Shown here: positions 63,101 through 64,000 of the stretch, in pieces | Position numbering within the stretch: the first letter of the stretch is position 1 | Layout: every line of letters starts with the position of its first letter | Source: Proteles cristata cristata | Taxonomy: Eukaryota; Chordata; Mammalia; Carnivora; Hyaenidae | Length of the DNA: 64,000 nt | Direction: 5' to 3' | Assembly (NCBI GenBank): GCA_017311185.1 | Contig: JAESUZ010000337.1 | Coordinates: forward strand, 248,001 to 312,000 | Notes under the pieces: model-generated | The model's database searches: none | Told to the model about the DNA's origin: nothing | Seen by the model: the letters and a program-made list of their open reading frames with translations, nothing else | Position numbers and translations under genes: made by a program

Positions 63101-63233
63101 AGACTAGTACAGCCCCTTACCTGAAAAACGAGACAATTCCGTGCTTTGACTATGATGCCTATCTTTTCCAACTCAGCTACATAAGCAGAACGACTCACCG
63201 GATTATCACCAAAATGAAATTCTGAGCATCCCC
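7963..63233 (-). CDS. SMC1B: SMC1B, structural maintenance of chromosomes 1B (exons 3-25, spliced)
   Basis: SMC1-beta is the meiosis-specific partner of SMC3 in cohesin. It acts in germ-cell nuclei in sister-chromatid cohesion, axial element length and telomere protection. Read on the - strand, 23 exons join in frame with GT/AG sites at every junction and give 1135 residues to a TAA at 7963-7965. Order of parts: VFQ|G Q-loop (exons 3/4), N-terminal coiled coil (exons 4-9), hinge (end of exon 9 to exon 12, with [14 protein letters not shown] and [14 protein letters not shown]), C-terminal coiled coil (exons 13-21), ABC signature LSGGEK (exon 22), Walker [12 protein letters not shown] (exon 23), and the tail. 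Walker A and the first ~100 residues are in exons 1-2 beyond the right edge. It is SMC1B rather than SMC1A because the autosomal neighbour is FAM118A and the sequence matches SMC1B over its whole length. No disabling change was seen. Confidence 0.97.
8065..9201 (-). other. SMC1B intron 24, no repeat recognised
   Basis: 1.1 kb of apparently unique sequence of mixed composition; nothing recognised. Confidence 0.6.
9202..9312 (-). CDS. SMC1B: SMC1B exon 24
   Basis: 111 bp, phase 0 at both ends, 37 codons (about 1166-1202), [20 protein letters not shown] to ALIGIYPE. The ISLKEEFY strand-loop occupies the switch-loop position of the head. Donor GAG|GTAAAG. Confidence 0.96.
9313..11621 (-). other. 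SMC1B intron 23, no repeat recognised
   Basis: 2.3 kb, GC-rich in the middle, with G-rich tracts near 10083-10105. No exon or element recognised. Confidence 0.6.
11622..11691 (-). CDS. SMC1B: SMC1B exon 23 (Walker B)
   Basis: 70 bp: T finishing Ser, then 23 codons (about 1143-1165). [15 protein letters not shown] gives Walker B with the catalytic Asp-Glu (about 1152-1153) and the D-loop ALD. All key residues are present. Donor AAG|GTAAGT. Confidence 0.97.
11692..13344 (-). other. SMC1B intron 22
   Basis: Holds an old L2 3' end (12340-12715). The rest, including a C-rich part at about 11770-12340, is unassigned. Confidence 0.6.
12340..12715 (+). repeat. L2 (LINE-2) 3' end
   Basis: GGGCCTTTGCACTTGCTGTTC, the GGCCTTGCCGGGTGACTCTAA area and CACCTGGCACACGGCAGAGA follow the order of the L2 3' end. 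Confidence 0.7.
13345..13496 (-). CDS. SMC1B: SMC1B exon 22 (ABC signature)
   Basis: 152 bp, 50 codons plus AG of a split Ser (about 1092-1142). It holds the ABC signature [19 protein letters not shown] (LSGGEK at about 1124-1129), which contacts ATP bound on the SMC3 head. The preceding [10 protein letters not shown] is intact. Donor CAG|GTAAGG. Confidence 0.97.
13497..14742 (-). other. SMC1B intron 21
   Basis: Holds a young-looking SINE (13613-13816) and a possible antisense L2 scrap at about 14030-14090. The rest is unassigned. Confidence 0.6.
13613..13816 (-). mobile_element. Carnivore SINE, young-looking
   Basis: Full-length reversed SINE with long T-run. The 17-bp direct repeat AGGTTTCCCTCCATTTT occurs at 13596-13612 and 13817-13833. 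Confidence 0.92.
14743..14897 (-). CDS. SMC1B: SMC1B exon 21
   Basis: 155 bp: CT finishing Ala, then 51 codons (about 1041-1091), [20 protein letters not shown] to KLCRNTSAQ. It includes [20 protein letters not shown], the entry to the C-terminal head lobe. Donor CAG|GTAGGC. Confidence 0.95.
15087..15292 (-). mobile_element. Carnivore SINE
   Basis: Reversed SINE flanked by TAGTAGGGCTAATTTT repeats (from 15070 and from 15293). It occupies much of intron 20 (14898-15567). Confidence 0.9.
15568..15724 (-). CDS. SMC1B: SMC1B exon 20
   Basis: 157 bp, 52 codons plus G of a split Ala (about 988-1040), [19 protein letters not shown] to DKFQESTD. It contains [10 protein letters not shown], conserved in SMC1 proteins. 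Donor ATG|GTGAGG. Confidence 0.95.
16855..17059 (-). mobile_element. Carnivore SINE, reversed arm of an inverted pair
   Basis: Full reversed SINE with a small internal deletion near 16982. Flanked by GCCCTCCTTCACT repeats. Confidence 0.9.
17094..17315 (+). mobile_element. Carnivore SINE, forward arm of an inverted pair
   Basis: GGGGCGCCTGGGTGGCTCAG head, CT-rich body and AATAAATAAAACATT-A tail. Flanked by AAGAACACACCAC repeats. Lies 34 bp from the reversed SINE to its left. Confidence 0.92.
17931..18029 (-). CDS. SMC1B: SMC1B exon 19
   Basis: 99 bp, phase 0 at both ends, 33 codons (about 955-987), [20 protein letters not shown] to YSALRDDLK. Acidic linker within the C-terminal arm. Donor AAG|GTAACT. 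Confidence 0.95.
18030..19954 (-). other. SMC1B intron 18
   Basis: One older SINE at 18786-18957. The remaining 1.7 kb shows nothing recognised. Confidence 0.6.
18786..18957 (+). mobile_element. Carnivore SINE, older subfamily
   Basis: GGGGCGCCTGGGTGGCTCAG head followed by a shorter, more diverged body and a CT-rich run. Confidence 0.85.
19955..20108 (-). CDS. SMC1B: SMC1B exon 18
   Basis: 154 bp: G finishing Arg, then 51 codons (about 904-954), [20 protein letters not shown] to [11 protein letters not shown]. It includes the [13 protein letters not shown] block, where the coil begins to break up. Donor GAG|GTACTC. Confidence 0.95.
20109..21388 (-). other. SMC1B intron 17, nothing recognised
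   Basis: 1.3 kb: AT-rich from 20109 to about 20880, then a CG-richer patch at 20960-21180. No element or exon recognised. Confidence 0.55.
21389..21534 (-). CDS. SMC1B: SMC1B exon 17
   Basis: 146 bp, 48 codons plus AG of a split Arg (about 855-903), [20 protein letters not shown] to [11 protein letters not shown]. Coiled coil. Donor TAG|GTAATT. Confidence 0.95.
21535..22259 (-). other. SMC1B intron 16, nothing recognised
   Basis: 0.7 kb with no element recognised. Confidence 0.55.
22260..22401 (-). CDS. SMC1B: SMC1B exon 16
   Basis: 142 bp: G finishing Arg, then 47 codons (about 808-854), [20 protein letters not shown] to [12 protein letters not shown]-terminal coiled coil. Donor AAG|GTAACT. 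Confidence 0.95.
22440..22790 (+). repeat. Possible ancient L1ME-type fragment
   Basis: TTATTATGGAAAATTTAAAA followed by ACAAAAGTAGAAGGAATA and a region ending in a short A-run resembles an ancient L1 3' region. Low certainty. Confidence 0.35.
23145..23330 (+). repeat. MIR element
   Basis: GACTGTGTGCCAGCCGCTGT, TTTACATGAACTCACTCAAG and TTTCTTGCCCAAGGCTACCT follow the MIR order. Confidence 0.7.
23927..23980. repeat. 27-bp tandem duplication
   Basis: Two adjacent copies, 23927-23953 and 23954-23980, starting ATAAATGAAGAGACATACTA, with one mismatch near the end. Inside old L1 sequence. Confidence 0.85.
24929..25509 (+). mobile_element. Truncated L1 3' end inserted in older L1
   Basis: End of L1 ORF2 (GAATGAAATCTGGCCATTTG), 3'UTR and A-tail, with AACCCATTCAA and AACCTATTCAA at its edges. 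Interrupted by the SINE at 25150. Confidence 0.8.
25150..25358 (-). mobile_element. Carnivore SINE inside an L1 3' end
   Basis: Reversed SINE with the direct repeat CATAAGAGACTCTT on both sides (25136-25149 and from 25360). The flanks join into L1 3'UTR. Confidence 0.9.
26698..27085 (+). mobile_element. Truncated L1 3' end with A-tail
   Basis: ORF2 end, 3'UTR with GGATGAGCACTGGGTGTTAT and a tail of about 24 A, flanked by AAGCTGATCCTA repeats. Confidence 0.85.
27564..27790 (+). mobile_element. Carnivore SINE, first of a tandem pair in L1
   Basis: Diverged forward SINE with A-rich tail and AGAGAG run, directly followed by a second SINE. Both interrupt L1 ORF2 sequence. Confidence 0.85.
27791..27986 (+). 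mobile_element. Carnivore SINE, second of a tandem pair in L1
   Basis: GGGTGCCTGGGTAGCTCAG head and AATAAATGAACATTT tail. L1 ORF2 resumes at once after it (CCAAATTGGTACTG). Confidence 0.85.
30420..32640 (-). mobile_element. Old LINE-1 fragment, reversed
   Basis: Reversed ORF2-type sequence (for example CTGCAAACAGTGGAAATTTTG near 31703 and the TACGGCAAATTATAGCAATAA area near 32042). Interrupted by a SINE. Edges are approximate. Confidence 0.6.
31216..31400 (-). mobile_element. Carnivore SINE, diverged, inside old L1
   Basis: Reversed SINE ending CCACCAGGTGCCC, with AAGTTTCTTT repeats at the flanks. Confidence 0.8.
32832..32938 (-). CDS. SMC1B: SMC1B exon 15
   Basis: 107 bp, 35 codons plus AG of a split Arg (about 772-807), [20 protein letters not shown] to [10 protein letters not shown]. 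The FCxEIGVxNIREFE block is typical of SMC1 proteins. The acceptor TTTAAAAG has a poor pyrimidine tract. Confidence 0.94.
32939..34329 (-). other. SMC1B intron 14, nothing recognised
   Basis: 1.4 kb, AT-rich, no element recognised. Confidence 0.55.
34330..34446 (-). CDS. SMC1B: SMC1B exon 14
   Basis: 117 bp, phase 0 at both ends, 39 codons (about 733-771), [16 protein letters not shown] to EEFQEKIDK. Coiled coil. The donor is AAG|GTCATG, with C at +3 and T at +5, weaker than consensus; the frame into exon 15 (VEDNIFQHF) confirms it. Confidence 0.93.
34711..34949 (-). mobile_element. Carnivore SINE next to SMC1B exon 13 donor
   Basis: Full-length SINE in the same sense as SMC1B, with flanking CTCCATCAA repeats. 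Its head starts 36 nt inside intron 13. Confidence 0.92.
34986..35123 (-). CDS. SMC1B: SMC1B exon 13
   Basis: 138 bp, phase 0 at both ends, 46 codons (about 687-732), [14 protein letters not shown] to [10 protein letters not shown]. The last codon is CGG, so the donor is CGG|GTAATA: -2 is G instead of the usual A and +5 is T, a weak 5' splice site. The human protein, from memory, has Gln (CAG) here. A SINE begins 36 nt inside the intron. Confidence 0.93.
35250..35482 (-). mobile_element. Carnivore SINE, diverged
   Basis: Reversed SINE with an enlarged GA/GC-rich section (35275-35310); head end CTCACAGGTGCTCCCC is diverged. Confidence 0.82.
36280..36494 (+). mobile_element. Carnivore SINE, forward arm of an inverted pair
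   Basis: GGGGCACCTGGGTGGTGGCTCAG head with a GTG duplication, and AATAAATAACATTTT tail. About 40 bp from the reversed SINE on its right. Confidence 0.88.
36537..36742 (-). mobile_element. Carnivore SINE, reversed arm of an inverted pair
   Basis: Reversed SINE ending GAGCCACCCAGGCGCCCC. Confidence 0.88.
36775..36990 (+). repeat. MIR element
   Basis: ATTTAATCCTTAAAATAACC, CCCATTTTATAGGTAGGAAA and CTTGCCCAAGGTCATACTGC are typical MIR landmarks. Confidence 0.75.
37042..37246 (+). mobile_element. Carnivore SINE
   Basis: Forward SINE flanked by AATGTGTAATGA at 37030-37041 and 37247-37258. Confidence 0.9.
37712..37858 (-). CDS. SMC1B: SMC1B exon 12 (hinge exit)
   Basis: 147 bp, phase 0, 49 codons (about 638-686), [20 protein letters not shown] to [10 protein letters not shown]. 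It contains the glycine-rich hinge segment SGVISGG, then returns to coiled coil. Donor AAG|GTGAGC. Confidence 0.95.
38515..38800 (-). repeat. Antisense L2 relic
   Basis: CATTCATTCCTTCACTCAAA then a decayed body ending GGCTTCCTGAAGAGGTGAAG, in L2 antisense order. Confidence 0.45.
39950..40260 (-). repeat. Antisense L2 fragment
   Basis: ATAGACCACTCTGGCAACTA and the later TTTCAGACATGCTGATTT segment resemble the upstream part of antisense L2. Confidence 0.4.
40379..40599 (+). mobile_element. Carnivore SINE, young-looking
   Basis: Near-consensus forward SINE. Perfect 14-bp repeat AACTAGAGATAAGA at 40365-40378 and 40600-40613. Confidence 0.92.
41480..41600 (+). repeat. MIR fragment
   Basis: CACAACCCTATGAAGTAGAT and TAATTTGCCTAAGGCCATAC. 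Confidence 0.55.
42150..43400 (-). mobile_element. Old LINE-1 fragment, reversed
   Basis: Reversed L1M-type sequence: GAATCCATCTGAAATGTATT near 43182 and GGTACCCAGTTTTTTCAAC near 43250 correspond to typical antisense ORF2. Highly decayed. Confidence 0.55.
44007..44898 (+). mobile_element. Truncated LINE-1 3' end
   Basis: C-terminal ORF2 (open 44067-44468, with the [13 protein letters not shown] block), 3'UTR and A-tail. Flanked by GATATAGGCCATAAAT (43991-44006) and GATAAAGGCCATAAAT (44899-44914). Confidence 0.9.
45320..45520 (+). repeat. MIR element
   Basis: TGCTAGGCACCTAAATGACA, CTTAATTTAATCCTTTAACC, CCTATGAAATAGGTACTATT and AACTTGCCTGAAGTCATATC in MIR order. Confidence 0.65.
46135..46314 (-). 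CDS. SMC1B: SMC1B exon 11 (hinge)
   Basis: 180 bp, phase 0, 60 codons (about 578-637), [20 protein letters not shown] to [12 protein letters not shown]. Central hinge with [13 protein letters not shown]. Donor AAA|GTAAGA. Confidence 0.95.
46315..47488 (-). other. SMC1B intron 10, nothing recognised
   Basis: 1.2 kb with no recognised repeat. The open frame near 46902-47141 has no family resemblance I can name. Confidence 0.55.
47489..47674 (-). CDS. SMC1B: SMC1B exon 10 (hinge)
   Basis: 186 bp, phase 0, 62 codons (about 516-577), [20 protein letters not shown] to [11 protein letters not shown]. First half of the hinge, which pairs with the SMC3 hinge. Donor GAT|GTAAGA. Confidence 0.95.
47960..48245 (-). 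repeat. Antisense L2 relic
   Basis: GAAGTGCCTACTACATGCAGG, CACTGAACAAGTGACCTTAC and GGCTTTCAGTCCAGTAGAGA fit the L2 antisense layout. Confidence 0.5.
48739..48942 (-). mobile_element. Carnivore SINE
   Basis: Long T-run at 48737-48760, GA-rich body, head ending CCCAGGCACCCC. Confidence 0.87.
50101..50149. repeat. Small palindrome present twice
   Basis: ACTTATCTTTAGATAAGT occurs at 50101-50118 and again at 50132-50149. Each copy is a 7-bp inverted repeat (ACTTATC/GATAAGT) with a four-base loop. Confidence 0.85.
50330..50537 (-). CDS. SMC1B: SMC1B exon 9
   Basis: 208 bp: G finishing Met, then 69 codons (about 447-515), [20 protein letters not shown] to [13 protein letters not shown]. It covers the end of the first coiled coil and the entry to the hinge. 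Donor GTG|GTAATT. Confidence 0.95.
51031..51227 (+). mobile_element. Carnivore SINE
   Basis: Forward SINE with GTTAAGTTAAG duplication in the head. Flanked by AACGGAGGAGTGAG and AACGCAGGAGTGAG. Lies close to SMC1B exon 8. Confidence 0.88.
51342..51424 (-). CDS. SMC1B: SMC1B exon 8
   Basis: 83 bp, 27 codons plus AT of a split Met (about 419-446), [15 protein letters not shown] to EEYTKTC. The donor is CAT|GTGGGT, with T rather than G as last exon base; the downstream frame (DCLKEKK) confirms the junction. Confidence 0.93.
51619..51845 (+). mobile_element. Carnivore SINE, young-looking, forward arm of inverted pair
   Basis: Near-consensus forward SINE apparently inserted in the T-rich end of the reversed SINE to its right; AAAATGTTTTTA occurs on both sides. 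Confidence 0.9.
51857..52070 (-). mobile_element. Carnivore SINE, reversed arm of inverted pair
   Basis: Reversed SINE ending GAGCCACCCAGGTGCCCC, about 11 bp from its neighbour. Confidence 0.9.
52200..52330 (-). repeat. Antisense L2 fragment
   Basis: TTCATTCAATAAATATTTTA, GTACTGAGCACTAGAGATAT and TCTGCTCTTAAGGACTAAGG. A second similar scrap lies at about 52670-52790. Confidence 0.5.
52838..53072 (+). mobile_element. Carnivore SINE
   Basis: Forward SINE with flanks GTTCCATTCTAAGAG and ATTCCATTCCAAAAG. Confidence 0.9.
53595..53787 (+). mobile_element. Carnivore SINE, head partly deleted
   Basis: Starts GGGTGCCTGACGCTTGACTT: the middle of the tRNA head is missing. Body and A-tail are recognisable. 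Confidence 0.78.
54430..55510 (-). repeat. Long antisense L2 relic
   Basis: From the AACAAATATTTACAGATTAT end through GTTCCAGGCAGAGGAGTAAC, GAGTGACAGGACGTGTGGTA, and TTTGGGAGTCATGTGCAGAT, the order matches the reverse complement of the L2 3' end and adjoining ORF. Confidence 0.65.
56030..56215 (+). repeat. MIR element
   Basis: ATCTCTATGAGGTAGACTTA, TGCACAAATGAAGAAATCAA and AGACTACACAGATCAGTGAC in MIR order. Confidence 0.55.
56581..56721 (-). CDS. SMC1B: SMC1B exon 7
   Basis: 141 bp, phase 0 at both ends, 47 codons (about 372-418), [15 protein letters not shown] to [10 protein letters not shown]. Coiled coil. Donor CAG|GTACCT. Confidence 0.95.
56722..57671 (-). other. SMC1B intron 6
   Basis: AT-rich, with a short CA/TA microsatellite at 57077-57101. 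Nothing else recognised. Confidence 0.6.
57077..57101. repeat. CA/TA microsatellite
   Basis: Alternating ACACAC then ATATAT run of about 25 bases in intron 6. Confidence 0.8.
57672..57930 (-). CDS. SMC1B: SMC1B exon 6
   Basis: 259 bp: one base finishing Lys, then 86 codons (about 286-371), [20 protein letters not shown] to [11 protein letters not shown]-terminal coiled coil. Donor CAG|GTGAAC. Confidence 0.95.
58010..59315 (+). mobile_element. Old LINE-1 3' end (L1M-like)
   Basis: Sequence such as AACTGTCACAGCCAAGAGGA and the closing GGGAACTCTTACTACCTTTG with TTTTTCTGTATATCTAAAAG resembles old L1M 3'UTRs from memory. Interrupted by a SINE. Confidence 0.5.
58991..59218 (+). mobile_element. 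Carnivore SINE, young-looking, inside old L1
   Basis: Near-consensus forward SINE with AGAAGTAGGAGA on both sides (58979-58990 and from 59219). Confidence 0.92.
59404..59642 (-). CDS. SMC1B: SMC1B exon 5
   Basis: 239 bp, 79 codons plus two bases of a Lys codon (about 206-285), [12 protein letters not shown] to QLQQTEKEL. Heptad-type coiled coil rich in K, E and L. Donor AAA|GTAAGT. Confidence 0.95.
59999..60251 (-). mobile_element. Carnivore SINE with expanded GA run
   Basis: Reversed SINE, with a pure AG dinucleotide run near 60088-60122. Flanks CCATTACCATTT and CCATTAACATTT. Confidence 0.85.
60760..61300 (-). repeat. Antisense L2 relic
   Basis: TATTGACTGCCTAATATGTGGCA, then the AAATCTCTGCTCTTATAAGC and GGCCAGTGTGGTGGGAGAGT landmarks in L2 antisense order. 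Confidence 0.6.
61304..61735 (+). mobile_element. Carnivore SINE split by a younger SINE
   Basis: Head at 61304-61344, body and tail at 61576-61735. The two parts join into one normal SINE once 61345-61575 plus one repeat copy is removed. Confidence 0.9.
61345..61575 (-). mobile_element. Young carnivore SINE nested in an older one
   Basis: Near-consensus reversed SINE with a perfect 17-bp repeat TGGAGCGTCCAACTCTT at 61328-61344 and 61576-61592. Confidence 0.95.
61771..61970 (-). mobile_element. Carnivore SINE
   Basis: Reversed SINE flanked by ACAAAGATCATTCTA and ACAAAGATCGCTCTA. It lacks the outermost GGCGCCCC end. Confidence 0.9.
62830..63033 (-). CDS. SMC1B: SMC1B exon 4
   Basis: 204 bp, phase 0 at both ends, 68 codons (about 138-205). 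It starts [20 protein letters not shown], leaving the N-terminal head, and ends in the start of the first coiled coil ([17 protein letters not shown], then AKLEKEE). The acceptor is a purine-rich TTTTAAAAG. The intron to exon 3 is only 87 bp. Confidence 0.95.
63121..63233 (-). CDS. SMC1B: SMC1B exon 3
   Basis: 113 bp; two bases finish a Gly codon from exon 2, then 37 codons from [10 protein letters not shown] to ARNCLVFQ (residues about 101-137). The closing Gln is the Q-loop glutamine of the ATPase head. Donor CAG|GTAAGG. Confidence 0.95.
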
Positions 63234-63272
63234 CTAAGAGAATAAAACTGTTATTAGAACTATAAATACTAG

Positions 63273-63493
63273 GGGCGCCTGGGTGGCTCAGTCAGTTGGG
63301 CGTCCAACTTCAGCTCAGGTCATGATCTCACAGTTCGTGGGTTTGAGCCCTGTGTCGGGCTCTGTGTTGACTGCCAGCTCAGAGCCTGGAGCCTGTTTCA
63401 GATTCTGTACCTCCCTCTCTCTCTGACCCTCCCCTGATCATGCTGTGTGTGTCTCTGTCTCAGAAATAAATAAAATACTAAAAAATTTAAAAA
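63273..63493 (+). mobile_element. Carnivore SINE, young-looking
   Basis: Forward SINE with the perfect 17-bp repeat AGAACTATAAATACTAG at 63256-63272 and 63494-63510. It starts about 40 nt from SMC1B exon 3's acceptor. Confidence 0.93.
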
Positions 63494-63614
63494 AGAACTA
63501 TAAATACTAGACATGTAACAACTATTCAAAATATAGTAAAATTATTTTTCTTATTGAAGTGGCCAGTTATGTAAGAACATAGGTGTTATTAATAAATGCA
63601 TTTAACCAGTCAAC

Positions 63615-63830
63615 AATTATTGAATGTCTACTATAGGCCAAGGAGAATTCTACAGTAGTGAACAAAACAGAGGACAGTCTGGACCTCAAGGAGCTTATAC
63701 ATCCCACAGCGCAGACAAAAAGGAGATATGTAAGTACAGTAAAGATAATGTGAGAAAGTATTAAGTGCTAAGAAGTAAAAGAGAGCTGGGAAGGGGATAT
63801 GGAAGTTTCTGTGGCAGGGAACAGACATTA
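63615..63830 (-). repeat. Antisense L2 relic
   Basis: CAATTATTGAATGTCTACTA, AGTGAACAAAACAGAGGACA and ACCTCAAGGAGCTTATACAT are in L2 antisense order. Confidence 0.6.
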
Positions 63831-63837
63831 CAATTTT

Positions 63838-64000
63838 TTAAATTTATTTTTTAAATGTTTTATTCATTTCTGAGAGAGAGAGAGAGAGAGAGACAGCGTG
63901 AGCAGGGGAGGGTCAGAAAGAGAGGGAGATACAGAATCCGAAACAAGCTCCAGGCTCTGAACTAGCTGTCAGCACACAGCCTGACATGGGGCTTAAACCC
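63838..64000 (-). mobile_element. Carnivore SINE, runs off the window
   Basis: T-rich tail, GA-run and body of a reversed SINE. The head lies past the right edge. Confidence 0.88.

Larger units (their letters stand above)
63234..64000 (-). other. SMC1B intron 2, partial
   Basis: Runs off the right edge. It holds a young SINE (63273-63493), an L2-like relic (about 63615-63830) and the start of a reversed SINE (63838-64000). Confidence 0.65.

Noticed and set aside
1..64000. Search for endogenous retrovirus, CRISPR, phage or bacterial-type systems
   Set aside because: No LTR pair, retroviral gene block, regularly spaced repeats or prokaryotic operon was recognised; the window is ordinary mammalian intron and exon sequence.

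Overview
The window is nuclear DNA from a carnivore, most likely a cat (Felidae). The evidence is about thirty tRNA-Lys-derived carnivore SINEs (CAN/SINEC). Each begins near 'GGGGCGCCTGGGTGGCTCAG' and runs into a CT-rich stretch and an A-rich tail. The form of the SINE body resembles felid rather than canid copies; the family-level call is an inference from memory.

Two protein-coding genes lie tail to tail, matching the mammalian order FAM118A - SMC1B (human chr22q13). On the + strand, positions 1-~6230 hold the last four exons and 3'UTR of FAM118A (SIR2-like family). They encode the last 82 residues and end at a TGA at 5125-5127, in very GC/CpG-rich DNA. After about 1.3 kb of intergenic DNA, the - strand from ~7525 to beyond the right edge holds SMC1B, the meiosis-specific SMC1-beta cohesin subunit. 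I could place 23 coding exons by reading both splice sites and the protein frame across every junction. They give 1135 contiguous residues with no stop or frameshift. This equals the family length (about 1235) minus roughly the first 100 residues, so exons 1 and 2 lie past position 64000. The exons contain the Q-loop, first coiled coil, hinge, second coiled coil, ABC signature (LSGGEK), Walker B (VLDEVD) and the C-terminus.

The remaining DNA is intron filled with transposon fossils: SINEs in both orientations (several as close inverted pairs), LINE-1 pieces of different ages including a three-level nest at 23.7-27.1 kb and a longer L1 at 27.4-30.1 kb, a long antisense L2 relic at 54.4-55.5 kb, and MIR fragments. 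Intron 15 (about 10.4 kb) and intron 11 (about 8.3 kb) are enlarged mostly by L1 material.

I found no previously undescribed system. The observations most worth checking are: the weak 5' splice sites of SMC1B exons 13 and 14, with a SINE only 36 nt past the exon 13 donor; the close inverted SINE pairs, which could fold in the SMC1B pre-mRNA; a CpG-rich block with a G-quadruplex motif near the FAM118A terminal exon; and several SINEs with perfect 14-17 bp target-site duplications that look young. Residue numbers for SMC1B assume the family length of 1235.
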